From contig VFIW01000008.1 of the NCBI GenBank assembly GCA_006386115.1, positions 620,001 to 684,000 of the forward strand: a stretch of 64,000 nt of DNA. Direction: 5' to 3'. Below, piece after piece: positions 41,843 through 52,500 of the stretch (position 1 is the stretch's first letter; every line of letters begins with the position of its first letter). Below the pieces are notes generated by a model. The model saw only the letters and a list, made by a program, of their open reading frames with translations. It searched no databases and had not been told where the DNA came from. The DNA comes from Globisporangium splendens. Lineage: Eukaryota; Oomycota; Peronosporomycetes; Pythiales; Pythiaceae. Position numbers and translations under genes: made by a program.

Positions 41843-42814
41843 CTTGGATCCCAGGAGCTACACACACAAAGGGAGATCAACAGGGAGGGCAAGATACACA
41901 GCGAGAATGCACCACGAGTACCGCGCAGAAGGGGGGAAGCGATGGAGCTGCAGACGACTGGCTGAAGGACGCGTGGGGAAGAGCAACAAGCGACCGAACG
42001 AACGCGCTGCCGCCCGCCTTTTGTCTTCCTGGTCAAAAAGCGCGAAATCCCCAAGCTTTTCTAGTTTTTTTTTTTTTTCGAGAGCGAGAGTGTGTGTCTG
42101 GGTGGGACTGCTCCGAAGAACCCACGGGTTGAAGAATGAATGGGAAGAAGGAGAAAGAAGAATCAGAAAGAAAAGAAACCCGACCCGTTGACCCGTGAAA
42201 AAAAAAAGAAGGAAGGCAAATCGCTGGTGTGTGGTTGTTTGGAGGTCCGCCTGGCTAACAATGGGCCAAAGAGGTGCCGTCCATCGAAAGATTTGGAAAA
42301 AAGATATCCTTGGGAAAACGTATCCATCGCCATGCAGCTAACGTTAGTTGGTTGGTGCATCTACAGTATGTGTGCGAATTCGGGTCCAGATCGAGAAAGC
42401 AGAGGTCGCAACGGGTGGGTGGGTCGAGGCAAACCCGTTTTGATCGGCTCGGATCTTTTTGGTTGAAGTGGCCCACATGACGGAAAATCGAGCAAAATGG
42501 CTGCTTGAGTGCAGGCGGAAAAGATCTTGGCACAGAAGACCATTTGCGATTGCATTCTCGCGCCTCGTCCATTTTGCATAGACGCATCTGTGCGGAATGC
42601 CCTGGTGCACTGCATTGCCAGTTGTGAAGCGGGGGAAAGCGACGTCCATGGTGTCGCTTCTTGCCTGCAACAACTAGCGAGTTGCAAATTACCACGACAG
42701 GCAAGGCAATGAGACCAAAGTGAAGCTGGTTCGCGCAGGTTTCATGGCAACAACGTCATTTGCGCGCAATATCTTGATGCAAAATGTATTGGCTGATCCG
42801 TTGGGGGATAATTG
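41843..42814. other. Intergenic, about 970 bp
   Basis: Region upstream of AP-3 delta, with a T-tract near 42063 and an AAAAGCGCGAAA element (about 42035-42047) that fits an E2F-type core. No gene was seen. Confidence 0.5.
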
Positions 42815-43308
42815 TTAGCCGATCACGAGCTCCATGACTATCATAAACGCGTTGATCACAATCAGCGGCACTACAAGACACAAATGCGCAGCAAAAGAGG
42901 GTTAGCTGTAAGATAACAACAGAAATGAATCGAGGTCTGAAGAACGTGGGGATCTTCTTTCCAGTGTACCTCGTAAATATTGAACAGCGACGAGAAAGCC
43001 GACGACTTGGTTCTTGATCGTCATGCCCTCGGACGCTTCCACTTTGTGCCAGCCATCTGCAAGCGCAAACGGATAAATACACCACGCTGTGAGTATGTTA
43101 TGCATATTCGCAGCCCACACGTTCCGTTCATTGTGGTGAAGGATGAAAAGTCAACCATGGACCCCAAAACTGCGCGCTAAACAGAGCACACGCACACTCC
43201 GCAAGCAGAAAGCAACGTACATGGCTTGAGGAAGCGCTTCTCGTGCAGGATGCAGACGGCGTTCGTGAGCAGCAGGCTCGTCAGCACAAAGTTCCACAGC
43301 ACGCCCAT
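42815..43308 (-). CDS. YOS1: YOS1/IER3IP1, small ER-Golgi membrane protein
   Basis: Needed for ER-to-Golgi vesicle traffic (Yip1-Yif1 complex in yeast). Three exons: 43221-43308, 42970-43056 and 42815-42870; 76 aa. Exon 1 gives MGVLWNFVLTSLLLTNAVCI, then LHEKRFLKPYGW, which is the family core. Exon 2 has GMTIKNQVVGFLVAVQYLR. Exon 3 supplies VPLIVINAFIMVMELVIG, the second membrane segment. No single-exon reading would show the protein; both joins are in phase 1 and restore the known pattern. It is head to head with the glutaminyl cyclase gene, 183 bp apart. Confidence 0.9.
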
Positions 43309-43410
43309 TCTCGCTTCTCTCTCGTGTGCTTTCGTTGTGCTGTGATGCCACATCATGCAAATGAGAGAGGGAGGGGCTACTATACAGGTCAGAAACCCAA
43401 AACATTGTGT

Positions 43411-43433
43411 AATTAGCGTGGGCCACACTAATT
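43411..43433. promoter_or_regulatory. Near-perfect 23-bp palindrome between divergent genes
   Basis: AATTAG..GTGGGCCAC..CTAATT with only one mismatched pair, in the middle of the 183-bp space between YOS1 and the glutaminyl cyclase. Candidate site for a dimeric regulator of both genes. Confidence 0.4.
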
Positions 43434-43470
43434 AGGTGCTGAGTCAGTGTGTGTCAGGTCAAACAACAGT

Positions 43471-43477
43471 CCATTTC
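43471..43477 (+). promoter_or_regulatory. Initiator-like element
   Basis: CCATTTC fits the oomycete initiator YCAYTYY and lies 15 bp before the cyclase ATG. Confidence 0.4.
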
Positions 43478-43491
43478 CGTTCGTGAAGGCT

Positions 43492-44580
43492 ATGATGGCA
43501 GCGGACACGCTGAATCGGCGCGGCGCTGGCGGCAAAGACGAACGCGCACAGAAAAAGCAGCTACAGGGAGCAACCACTCAGCAGCAGCTCCGAGAGGTCA
43601 TCGACGAGGAGCTCAGTTCATCCCAGCGTGACGCCGTTCTCCAGAGTCTGCGCGACGCGATGCCCAACATGCTGCTCCGGTTCCTGTTCACAGCAGTCGT
43701 GGTCGCCTTCACCACGATCGCTGTGTCTGTGTGTCTCCCTGCTACTGAGTCTGCAGCAAGTGGACTACTGCTGACGTCCGTTCGAAGCGCTGCTGCTGGA
43801 GCATCTACTTCGAACAAGAACGCAGGGAGCAATGCACCGACAGTCAAAGTGCTCGCAACGTATCCGCACGACCCGGACGCATTCACGCAGGGTCTCTTTG
43901 TCGCAAAGCAGGGGAACGACAAGTTTTTCGTCGAGTCCACGGGCTTGTTTGGCAAGTCGACGCTGCGTAAAGTCGCGATCGAATCGGGCGAAGTGCTCGC
44001 CAAGTACGATCTTCCAACGGATCTGTTTGGCGAGGGCGTGACGCTGTCGGAGAATGGCGAAGCGGTGATGCTCACATGGAAAAGCCGCAAAGGCTTTGTG
44101 TTCCACGTCGGCGGCAGTAGCAGTGCTGCTGGAAATGACGCGGCGACGTTCTCATTGACGCGTGAGTTTGAGTTTAGCACCGTCACGGGGGAAGGTTGGG
44201 GCATCGACTCGAATGGCAGCCACTTGCTCGTGACCGACGGCTCGTCGACGATCATGTTCTGGGACCCGAAAACGATGCGCGAGGTGCGTCGCATTGAGGT
44301 GCACTTCCAGAACCGCGCGATCTCGCAGCTGAACGAGATCGAGTTTGCGAACGGCTTCATCTACGCGAACATCTGGTTCCAGACCGTGATCGTCAAGATC
44401 GATCCGCAGAGCGGCGACATCGTGTCGGTGTTTGACTGCGCGCAGCTGATGGACCCAAGCATCACGCGTGGGGATCACAATGCCGTGCTCAATGGCATCG
44501 CGTATGATAGCGACGAAGACGTGTTTTACATCACGGGGAAGCTCTGGAACACGGTCTACAAAGTGCACTTGCTGGGCTAA
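43492..44580 (+). CDS. Glutaminyl-peptide cyclotransferase (plant/bacterial type)
   Basis: Single exon, 362 aa, start at the first of two ATGs (MMAADTL). Enzymes of this beta-propeller family turn N-terminal Gln into pyroglutamate. A signal anchor occupies about residues 61-82 (LLRFLFTAVVVAFTTIAVSV), after a polar cytoplasmic lead. This predicts a type II protein with its catalytic part in the secretory lumen. Family motifs: YPHDPDAFTQGLF, FVESTGLFGKSTLRKVA, LFGEGVTL, GEGWGIDSNGSHLLVTDGSS, QLNEIEFANGFIYANIW and LNGIAYDSDEDVFYITGKLW. The catalytic Glu/Asp/Lys residues of the family appear retained. It is unrelated in sequence to the mammalian zinc enzyme. Confidence 0.9.
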   Translation: MMAADTLNRRGAGGKDERAQKKQLQGATTQQQLREVIDEELSSSQRDAVLQSLRDAMPNMLLRFLFTAVVVAFTTIAVSVCLPATESAASGLLLTSVRSAAAGASTSNKNAGSNAPTVKVLATYPHDPDAFTQGLFVAKQGNDKFFVESTGLFGKSTLRKVAIESGEVLAKYDLPTDLFGEGVTLSENGEAVMLTWKSRKGFVFHVGGSSSAAGNDAATFSLTREFEFSTVTGEGWGIDSNGSHLLVTDGSSTIMFWDPKTMREVRRIEVHFQNRAISQLNEIEFANGFIYANIWFQTVIVKIDPQSGDIVSVFDCAQLMDPSITRGDHNAVLNGIAYDSDEDVFYITGKLWNTVYKVHLLG

Positions 44581-44915
44581 GGTTGCGCATTTGTTATTAC
44601 AAGCTGGTTGTATCTCTCTCATTCCCCATTTTGTAAAGGTTAACCCATTATAAACAACGCAAACTGTCGATGCATCCGCAATGCATCTTCCATATACTTT
44701 TCATCACTCATCGACATTCCTGCATCATGCAACTGAGGATTCTGTGTCGTTTTCCTTCGATTTTCTCCTTGTTTTTTGTATTTATTTGGTTATCTTTGCT
44801 TTTCTACTAGCCATCTATCGCGTCATCATTTCCCCATACTCATAACGGAGCGGACTGTTGTAGCACCACGTTGACTCGTATTTGTGCAGCTCTTCGTGCT
44901 TGCTTGTCGCTGCAT
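44581..44915. other. Convergent 3' region
   Basis: 335 bp between the cyclase and LSM7. T-rich untranslated sequence; no gene. Confidence 0.6.
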
Positions 44916-45248
44916 TTATTCTTCCTGCTGCAAGAATGGGTTCGGGATCTCTTCGGTGCCGTCCACGGGCGAGACGAGCATCACAGACGTGCCTCGGCAC
45001 ACGACGAGGCCGACCTTGCGGGTCTCTTCCGTCAGTCGGTACTCGTCGTTCGGGTCGCGCAGGAACTCGACGCAGTCATCCAGCACGAGGTTCACGAGCT
45101 GGTCGTAGCCCTTGAGGAAGCCGTGCACCTCGCGGCCGCCGTGGAACTTGACGCGCACGGGCTGGTCGATGTACTTGCCCAGGTCCAGGATCGGGTCCTT
45201 GCGCGGCGCGGAGCTGCCTCCGCTGCTCGAGGTGCCGTTCGCTGCCAT
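44916..45248 (-). CDS. LSM7: Sm-like protein LSM7
   Basis: Single exon, 110 aa. Component of the Lsm1-7 (mRNA decay) and Lsm2-8 (U6 snRNA) rings. Sm1 motif: YIDQPVRVKFHGGREVHGFLKG, with YDQLVNLVLDDCVE. Sm2 motif: RKVGLVVCRGTSVMLVSPVDG. An insert between the two, LRDPNDEYRLTEETR, is typical for LSM7. The first 20 residues are a Ser/Gly-rich lead. The gene is head to head with the COMMD gene, with CCAAT boxes in between. Confidence 0.96.
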   Translation of the reverse strand: MAANGTSSSGGSSAPRKDPILDLGKYIDQPVRVKFHGGREVHGFLKGYDQLVNLVLDDCVEFLRDPNDEYRLTEETRKVGLVVCRGTSVMLVSPVDGTEEIPNPFLQQEE

Positions 45249-45417
45249 CTTGTGTGTGTCTCTCGGTCGGTAAATATGTGTTTGAAAGGGGGGTTCTTGG
45301 TCGAAATGCCCTGTTTCGCGTTGTCATATTCTATTGGTCGAAATTACAACGAAAATGACAACGATGCTATATTATTGGCTTAAACTGTAGCATGTTGAGG
45401 ATTTTGACGCTGCGGAT

Positions 45418-45424
45418 CCATTTT
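45418..45424 (+). promoter_or_regulatory. Initiator-like element of the COMMD gene
   Basis: CCATTTT, 32 bp before the COMMD start. CCAAT boxes (reverse ATTGG) lie at about 45332 and 45373. Confidence 0.35.
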
Positions 45425-45455
45425 GGCAAAAAGCTGTTGCGAGAAGGACGGAAGA

Positions 45456-46496
45456 ATGAGTCGAAGCATGACATGGGATGAACGCGTGTTGGACGCCATG
45501 GCGCGCGCAAAGGCGATCTCTACCGAGCGTACGTTGTATCACGTACATCTCTGCTGCGTGGTTGAAGTGACATCCTGTGAACTGACATGATTCTAACTGT
45601 GCTTTTTTTTGTGGATAATCTGTAGAGTTCGACGCGGTCTGCAACATGGCGGTGCTGCTGTTCCACGCTGACAAACGGCAAAGCAAGAAGCGCTTGTCGC
45701 GCACGGCCTGTGCGTACACATGCGGCATCTGCATGATCGTAAGAGTGAGTGTTGATGTGTGCGTGTGAGTCTTTTACGTAGCCGCATGTGGATGGGACGA
45801 CCCGATCGCGGAAGACACGGTGCTCGCGTTTGGCAAGATCTTGATGGATTCAGCCATGGTGAGTCGCTTGTCGCTGCACTGTTGCATGGTATATTGGATC
45901 TATATTGCCGATTGCTTGTATAATTTTCACGCCCACACAATAGGCGGATCTCCCGGAGTATCACTTCCAAGTGTCAATGAAGGCGATGAATCTTCCAGCT
46001 GCGCATGCAGACTCGTTTACAAAGGTACTTTGGCTATCTCCATCATACTTCCCATTACGCATGGCACCCTAACGTGTGTATGGTGTGCGGCTTCTTGTAG
46101 TTGTACTTGGACAACTTGGACACAATCAAAGAAAGCGTGTGCCGCGAGACGGGCACGACCCTGCCACGATACCAAAACCTCGACTGGCGCATAGACTTGG
46201 AGGTATGATTGTATCCATTTGCCGTTGATTGAATGCACAATTGGGGTCTCTTCTGAGCAGATAATTTGCTTTTGTTCACGTAGGTTGGCTCTCGATTCAT
46301 GAGAAACAAACCCAAGCCCATCGTGACACTGCGCCTCGACACCATGAAGCAAAATGCCGATGATCTGCCGCAGCGCCAATCGTCCTGTACGCGCATCGAT
46401 TACGAAAACTTGTGCAACCTGCAACGCCAATTGGAAGCCGCGCTCCACGAAGTCGATGCGACGCACGCGTCTCGGATACAGCGATATCTCCATTAA
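45456..46496 (+). CDS. COMM-domain protein (COMMD2-like)
   Basis: Member of the Commander complex that recycles membrane cargo from endosomes. Six exons: 45456-45528, 45626-45709, 45782-45858, 45944-46024, 46101-46202 and 46284-46496; 209 aa. The donor of exon 2 was chosen as GTGCGT at 45710 because only this keeps frame into ACGWDDPIAEDTVLAFGK. The C-terminal COMM domain reads LPRYQNLDWRIDLEVGSRF and PKPIVTLRLDT, then an ending helix NLCNLQRQLEAALHEVDATH. The helical N-domain precedes it. The nearest type seems to be COMMD2, but paralog naming from the eye alone is uncertain. Confidence 0.85.
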
Positions 46497-46629
46497 CGCC
46501 ATTTGCGCATGCAATGTCAGCGTTTAACCAACGAAAAGGAAACGCAGAAGGCACGAATCAAATACGTCATAACCATTGATAACAACAGTAGTGCGTGCGT
46601 GTGTTGTATATAGATAGTAGGTAATGGAG

Positions 46630-47050
46630 TTATTTTCTAGCGGCTGGATGCTTGGGGGTGAAATCGGTCACTTGGTCCAACTGCCTCTGCGTTTCCTCGG
46701 ACGTCGCGTGCTTTGGCATCAGCAGCTCGGCGAACTTCGCTTGGTGCTTACGTCGGCGCTCCAGGTCCGGCTTCACTTTCGATTCCTACCCATCAAATAC
46801 AAGCACATGCACACAAAGGCAATCGTTGGAATGCACATTAGACAAAATGCAGAAATGCGCAACGGCATGCTGCACTCAACTTGCAAGCAGTTCGCTCACA
46901 ACACACAGCACACAGCAAGCGAACCCACATACGCACCACGTCTTTGCGGATCTCATCGTCGGACTTTGGGTTCCAGAAGTAGTACGCCCCCGCGATCGGG
47001 ATGGAGAACAGCAGCGTGTAGTGCAGCATCATCTTGGAGATCTTCACCAT
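46630..47050 (-). CDS. Small single-span membrane protein, unknown
   Basis: Exons 46937-47050 and 46630-46785; 89 aa; phase 0. MVKISKMMLHYTLLFSIPIA is a membrane anchor, followed by GAYYFWNPKSDDEIRKDVES and a highly charged helix (KPDLERRRKHQAKFAELLMP). This plan matches small mitochondrial inner-membrane assembly factors of the PET100/PET117 kind, but I do not see a decisive family signature. It is head to head with GatC, a mitochondrial translation factor, with 207 bp between starts. This fits a mitochondrial role but does not prove it. Confidence 0.6.
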
Positions 47051-47257
47051 GGCTCTCAACTGTGCGTTCTGTTCCAGAAGTGTGCACTTGGACTGAAATG
47101 GTGGAATCTTTAGGTGCGCACTTACTTACTGAGAGCGAACTTTGTTGTTGGTGCAACCACGAACTTAGTTTGTAAGTACGGAACATCGCAGCGTGGGAGT
47201 CGTGTTGCGTACTTACCGCGCTTTTTGCTGCATTATTGGAGTTTGTCAGTGGCGAAG

Positions 47258-48089
47258 ATGATGGCTTGTGGGATGCAACGGGTGCTGCGCACCGCGAGCC
47301 GCCGCGGTGCATTGTGCTTCAGCACCGCCAGCGCACTCCCAGAAGGTCTTCAGGAGATTACGCGGGTACGTTGGCGCGTCCTCTGTGCTTTCCCCTGCTT
47401 GTGGAAGCGAGTGGACGGCTGGGCAGTGTGTGGTGGATGCGTGTTGGGCATTGCATCGCGCGTGATGATAAAGGACTTATTCCATGCGTGATATGTAACT
47501 TACATTCTATCGACGCACTTGTATATAACCTCTAACAGATCCCAAGAAATCCGTCGTGGTCGCTGACGGAATTGCACCACGAAGGTGACGTGAGCGAATC
47601 CGAGAGCGTGCTCACTGAAGCAAAGGTAATACCAGATGCGCATGAGCATCAAATCGTTCGAAGAAGCTAGGAGTGCGACTCATTCTCGCCTGCGCGCTTT
47701 CTCTCTTTGGTGCTTAGCTGCGGGAGCTGGCGGAGCTTTGCCACTTGCACATTGACGACGCCAAGCTGCCGTCGCTGCTGAAAGACGTCGAGTCGATCAT
47801 CCAGTGCACCAAGACCATCCAGGCGATGACGCTGAACGAGAACATCGACGACCTCTACGCCAAGGACGACTTTGACTCAGGTACGTGATTATGGACTCGC
47901 ATGTTATGCATGTGGAGAATATGTGAATGCTAATTGCTTGCAATTGCGTCGCTTGTGATGCAATTGTTAGACATCGCGCCATTACGCGAAGACGTCGTGA
48001 CGGAAGGCAATTGCGCAGACAAGGTGCTCGCGAATGCGGCCGAGAAGTCGGGCTATTTCTTCAAAGTGCCCAAGGTTCTCCAAGATTAA
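47258..48089 (+). CDS. GATC: Glutamyl-tRNA(Gln) amidotransferase subunit C, mitochondrial
   Basis: Smallest subunit of the GatCAB complex that converts Glu-tRNA(Gln) to Gln-tRNA(Gln) in mitochondria. Exons 47258-47365, 47539-47625, 47718-47880 and 47971-48089; 158 aa. The start MMACGMQRVLRTASRRGALC is presequence-like. Helices LTEAKLRELAELCHLHIDD and LLKDVESIIQCTKTIQAM correspond to the GatC helical pair. The C-terminal signature PLREDVVTEGNCADKVLANA, then KSGYFFKVPKVL, is diagnostic. The partner subunits are not in this window. Confidence 0.92.
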
Positions 48090-48199
48090 ACGGAAATAAC
48101 AATGCAAGCTCACGCTTACAGCAAGAGCCAAGTGAAAGCGAGTATATACAAAAATCTATTTGGAGCCAAAATGACAGACTACGCGCCTATGCACTACGT

Positions 48200-49139
48200 T
48201 TAGTTGTCCGTCTTGAAGACGCCGGCTTCCGCGAGACGCTCTTCCAAATCTTCGACCTTCATGTCCAGACCACCGAGCTTGCGGATGCCCAACACCTGGT
48301 TCTTCAGGTCGCCCTTGTGGTACATGAACAGCGTCGGACAGTTGCTACAAAATTGGTTCACAAACGCATTAGACAAGTCAGGTTCGGATTCAAATGCCAC
48401 GTCATTATAAACACACACTACGTACCGCTGTGGCCAGTTCTCGATGCACGCCTGCGCCTGGATGCTCACAAACTTCACGTCGCGGTGGTTCTTCGCGACC
48501 GCACGCAGCACACTGTCCATCAGCTTGCATTCTTCAAGCGCATCGTCCCACAAGTACGCGATGACCCAGTTCTCCTGGCTGCCTTCGGTCACCTCACGGG
48601 TCCATTCGTCCTTTGAGATCGGCTGAATCTCACCAAACTTGTTGCGCGCCGCCTGCGCCTTCATCTCCGCAATACGACGCTCGCTGATGTCATGTGTACG
48701 CAAAAGAGAAAACGCATTAGGCGACGTGTCGTTATCATCGCTGAGTTGCTTGGCATCATTTTCGCAGCTTACCGGATGCGCAGCAGCTCCGAATCGTCGT
48801 CATACTCATCCTGTTCTCAACCACAAACGCATCAAGACAGAAACAAGGCATGCGCGTAAACATCACATCTTCCGTTCAAACCTTTTCCCCCGACTGTGCA
48901 TATCAACTGCTTCACATATATATAGTGAGAGGATTGCACCCAATGTGACCAAATCGTACCTCCATTTCGTCCAACTCGTCGATCGTGGCATCCTGGCGCG
49001 CGTCGTACTGCTCGTCTTCGGACTCTTCCTCCTCCTCCTGCACCTTGGTCTTCGGCGCCAAGATACCCTTCTTGATGAGGATGTCCTCCCACTCGGTCGT
49101 CTCGCCCGTCGGCTCGTAGAACTTGCTGCCGCGGTCCAT
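48200..49139 (-). CDS. Phosducin-like protein (PhLP2/PDCL3 type)
   Basis: Co-chaperone that works with the CCT chaperonin in folding of actin, tubulin or G-beta. Exons 48960-49139, 48773-48810, 48426-48683 and 48200-48344; 206 aa. The start MDRGSKFYEPTGETTEWEDI is the usual family opening. An acidic helix follows (EEEEESEDEQYDARQDATID). The thioredoxin-fold domain has WVIAYLWDDALEECKLMDSV, VKFVSIQAQACIENWPQRNC and PTLFMYHKGDLKNQVLGIRK, and lacks a CxxC active site, as expected. Together with the TBCC protein this is the second tubulin-folding-related gene here. Head to head with CTF4. Confidence 0.9.
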
Positions 49140-49394
49140 TGTAGCTGCTGCTGCTTCTTCCTCTTTCCTGTCGACACAGAGAATGCAACAATAGGTCGAC
49201 CGAACAAAGTCGCTCTTTGTAAAAATCTCATAAACTATGGCTAGTAACATAATAAAGAAGAACTATTCATGCGAGAATACGAATACTGAGTGCTGATTCG
49301 TTGAAAAGTAAAACTGGCCACTTTAATTGGCAGTTAATCGTGTTCCTTTTATTATGTGGGACACACTATATTAGGAGGACAAGTACCAAATTAC

Positions 49395-49418
49395 GCGCCA
49401 AAAATGGCAGTTGGCGCC
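49395..49418 (+). promoter_or_regulatory. Two E2F-type sites upstream of CTF4
   Basis: GCGCCAAAAA-type core at 49395-49404 (reverse complement TTTTGGCGC) and TTGGCGCC at 49411-49418, 95-118 bp before the ATG. Both fit the E2F/DP consensus TTTSSCGC, the second with one shorter T-run. E2F control of S-phase genes is well known in animals and plants. Confidence 0.55.
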
Positions 49419-49512
49419 ATAATGGTGGTGGAAAAAGCTCAAATAGACAGGAGCAATCAGCGTGACAGCTCGATTTGAACGGCGCGCGCGATAGCTTCAA
49501 GGGCCAGTAACC

Positions 49513-52500
49513 ATGGAGACCATGAAGGAGATCACGGTCAACATCAACGGCATGGGGAGCATGGCGCTCTTCCAGAGCAAGCAGCCGCTCAGCGACGCGT
49601 CTCCTTCTGGCCACGACATCGTCGTCACTACGGGCGAGGATGGCGTCGTGTACATCACGGACTTGAACCGCGAAGCCACGCTCTTCGAGAGCGTGATCTG
49701 TGACGGCGCGATCCCGTCCTGCGCTGTGACGCCAGAGCAAACGCACGTGTTGGTCGTGCAGGAAGAAGAGAGTGCAGTGTACAGCTACAAGATGCCGTCG
49801 GGTGGCATGGCCGATATGGACAAGCTGCTGTTCCGCTCGACGGTCGCGATTCGCCAAGTGGTGTGTTCGCAGAAATACATCGCGATCGCCGACGAAGACT
49901 CGACGATCAAGGTTTTACTGTGGTCCGCGACGGACCAAGTGATTACGATTGAGGGTCACGAGCACGGCATTAAGAGCGTGGCCATTGATCCAACAGAGAA
50001 GTACATTTGCTCGTCAAGCGAGGACGGCACGGTGCGCGTGTTTGAACTCGTGCCAGAGGGGATGATCGCGGAGCAGAAAGCGCTCTTCAAGGTGCAGTAC
50101 AAAGATAAAATGAAGGATGACGAAGTCGTATGTCGCTGTGCGTGGCAGCGAGGCGACAAGCCCGAACTGCTCGCCGTGCCTGTGAACCAAGGCATCATTG
50201 AGCTCTTCGACCGTTCGACATGGAAGAGTGCGGGTCAGTTGATGCTGCCAATTGGTAAGAGCACGAGCTCCGACATTAACATCGTGGCGTTCTCGCCGAA
50301 TGGACATTACGTGGCTGCGGCGACGCTGGCCAAGCAGGTATTTATCTGGTCCGTCGCGACCAAAGAGGTGATCCGCTCGTTCGCATTGGACTTTACCGTG
50401 CTCTCGGTGGACTGGGCGCTGTCGCAGAACGCGCTCGTGGTGTTCCACTTGGGCGGCAAGCTCGCGTTCGTGAAGGACGCGATCCCCATTGGCCGCACGC
50501 CGCCCCAGGTCTTCGGCATCGCGGCGGCGACGACCTCGTCCAGTTCTATTGACAGCAAAGCCCCTACTACTACAACTACAGCAACACAGCCGGCAAAGGC
50601 GAAGAAATTGAACATCTCGCAGTTTATCGACGATGAAGCAGGGGAAGATGGTCGCGGCGACGACGACGAGAATGAGACGCGCGTCGAGGCAATCAAAGCG
50701 AGCTTTGGCTTTGGCCAAGCGACCGCAGCGCAGCTCCACGACGACGATGCCCTCGATGGCGACTACGGCGCATCATCGACTCAGCGCGGCGATGCGCCAT
50801 CACGAGTCATGGCAACCGGCATCTCGCCTCTCAAGTGCTTCACGGAGCCCTTCCAGTCCGGTAGCGTGAACGACGGCGGCGCCGTGTGCCTGCTGGCGTG
50901 GACACCCATGGGCGAGATCGAGAGCATCCGCGGCGCGAACCGGAGCGAGAACCTCGTCAAGGTCGAGTTTGCCGACAAATCGCGCCGCGGATTCAAGTTC
51001 AGCGATAACTACCTGTTCTCCATGGCGGCGCTGGACGACCACGGCGCGATCTTCGGCGTGCCACGCCGCGTGCGCGAGGAGTGGGAGGGCGACGGCGACG
51101 ACAGCAGCGACATCATCAGCAGCTTCATCTTCTACCGCCCATTCGACTCGTGGGCGAGCAATAGCTCGTGGCATCTGGATCTGCCCGACGGCGAGGACGC
51201 CGAGTGCGTCGCGGCCGCCAAGGAGTTCTGCGCCGTGGCCACATCGCTGCATTGCCTGCGCATCTACACGACGAGTGGCATTGAGTATGCTTTGCTGCGG
51301 CTTCCGGGTCGCGTCGTGACCATGGCGGCAAGAGCTTCTCTGCTCGCGATCGTGTACCATGATCTCTACGGCCGACTCGCGTACCAGTTGCTGCGTGTGC
51401 GCGTGGGTTCGTCAGCGCGCCGCGTGCAGCAATTGGCGACGGGCATCTTGCCGTTGTCGCCACCACCGGCCGACGTGTTCGCGTCGCACAAGGAGAACGA
51501 GGATGCGCGCGACGATGCGCGCCAGTGGTCGACGCTCGCGTGGCTCGGCTTCGACGACCGCGCGATCCTCTACGCCGTGGACTCGATCGGGTGCGTGCAG
51601 GCGCTGTCGTCCAGCATCGGCTGGAACTGGTTCCCCATCGGCTGCGTCGGCAACGCGCTCAACAAGAAACCCGACGACCGCACGCGCATCTTCCCATTGG
51701 GCATCGTCAACGACGCGCTGCTCTACTTTCCGCTCGAGAGAGGCGCGCGCGCACCGCGGCTGCGTGGCAAGCACCGCCCCGTGCCGCTCACGTTCGCACT
51801 GCGGAACGCCGCGTTCCCGAAGACCGTGTCAGCGGCGGCCAAGAAGAGCAAGGACAAGGGTGGCGTTGCCGCCAGCAACGTCATGTGGCAGAACGTGCGC
51901 GTCACGGGTCTCGAAGAAGCCGAAGACCTGGACGCGCAGAACGCGATCGTGCACGAACACGCCGAGATGGACAAGGCGCTGATCCTGATGATGAAGAGCG
52001 CGTGCGCGAACGACGAGCCTGCGCGCGTGCTGGACCTCGCCAAGTGTCTGCATCTGGAAAAGTCCCACCAGATCGCGCAGAAACTCGCAATCCACTTTGG
52101 ATTGCGTGAGTTGCAGAACCATTTGTACCAACTGTACCATGTCACGTTTGAGCAGCAGCAGCTCCAGTCACAGCAGCGCCATGAATATGAGGAGCAGGAC
52201 AATAGTTACACGCAGAGTCGACGAGCTCCAGTAGCAGCAGCAAGAAGCCAACCGCAGCAGCATGAGCCATTGCACAGCAAGGCGGCGCTGCTGAGTCGAC
52301 GCGCCACTGCGGCACCATCGTCTCCACCGCCGTCATCGCATGAAGCAGCGGAGAGCGACAGTGCGGACTCGGCTCAAGAGGAGCAGCCACCTGCATCCTC
52401 ATCGTCCTCGTTCTTTACTGGAAGCAGCAAAGCCGCAGCGGCGCCATCTTCATCAGCAGTGCCGCCCATTGAGCGCAGCGTGGCGCCTGTGAACCCGTTC

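Noticed and set aside
45739..45781. Alternative exon 2 donor (GTAAGA) in the COMMD gene
   Set aside because: It breaks the frame into the next exon; GTGCGT at 45710 keeps it and yields a normal-sized intron.
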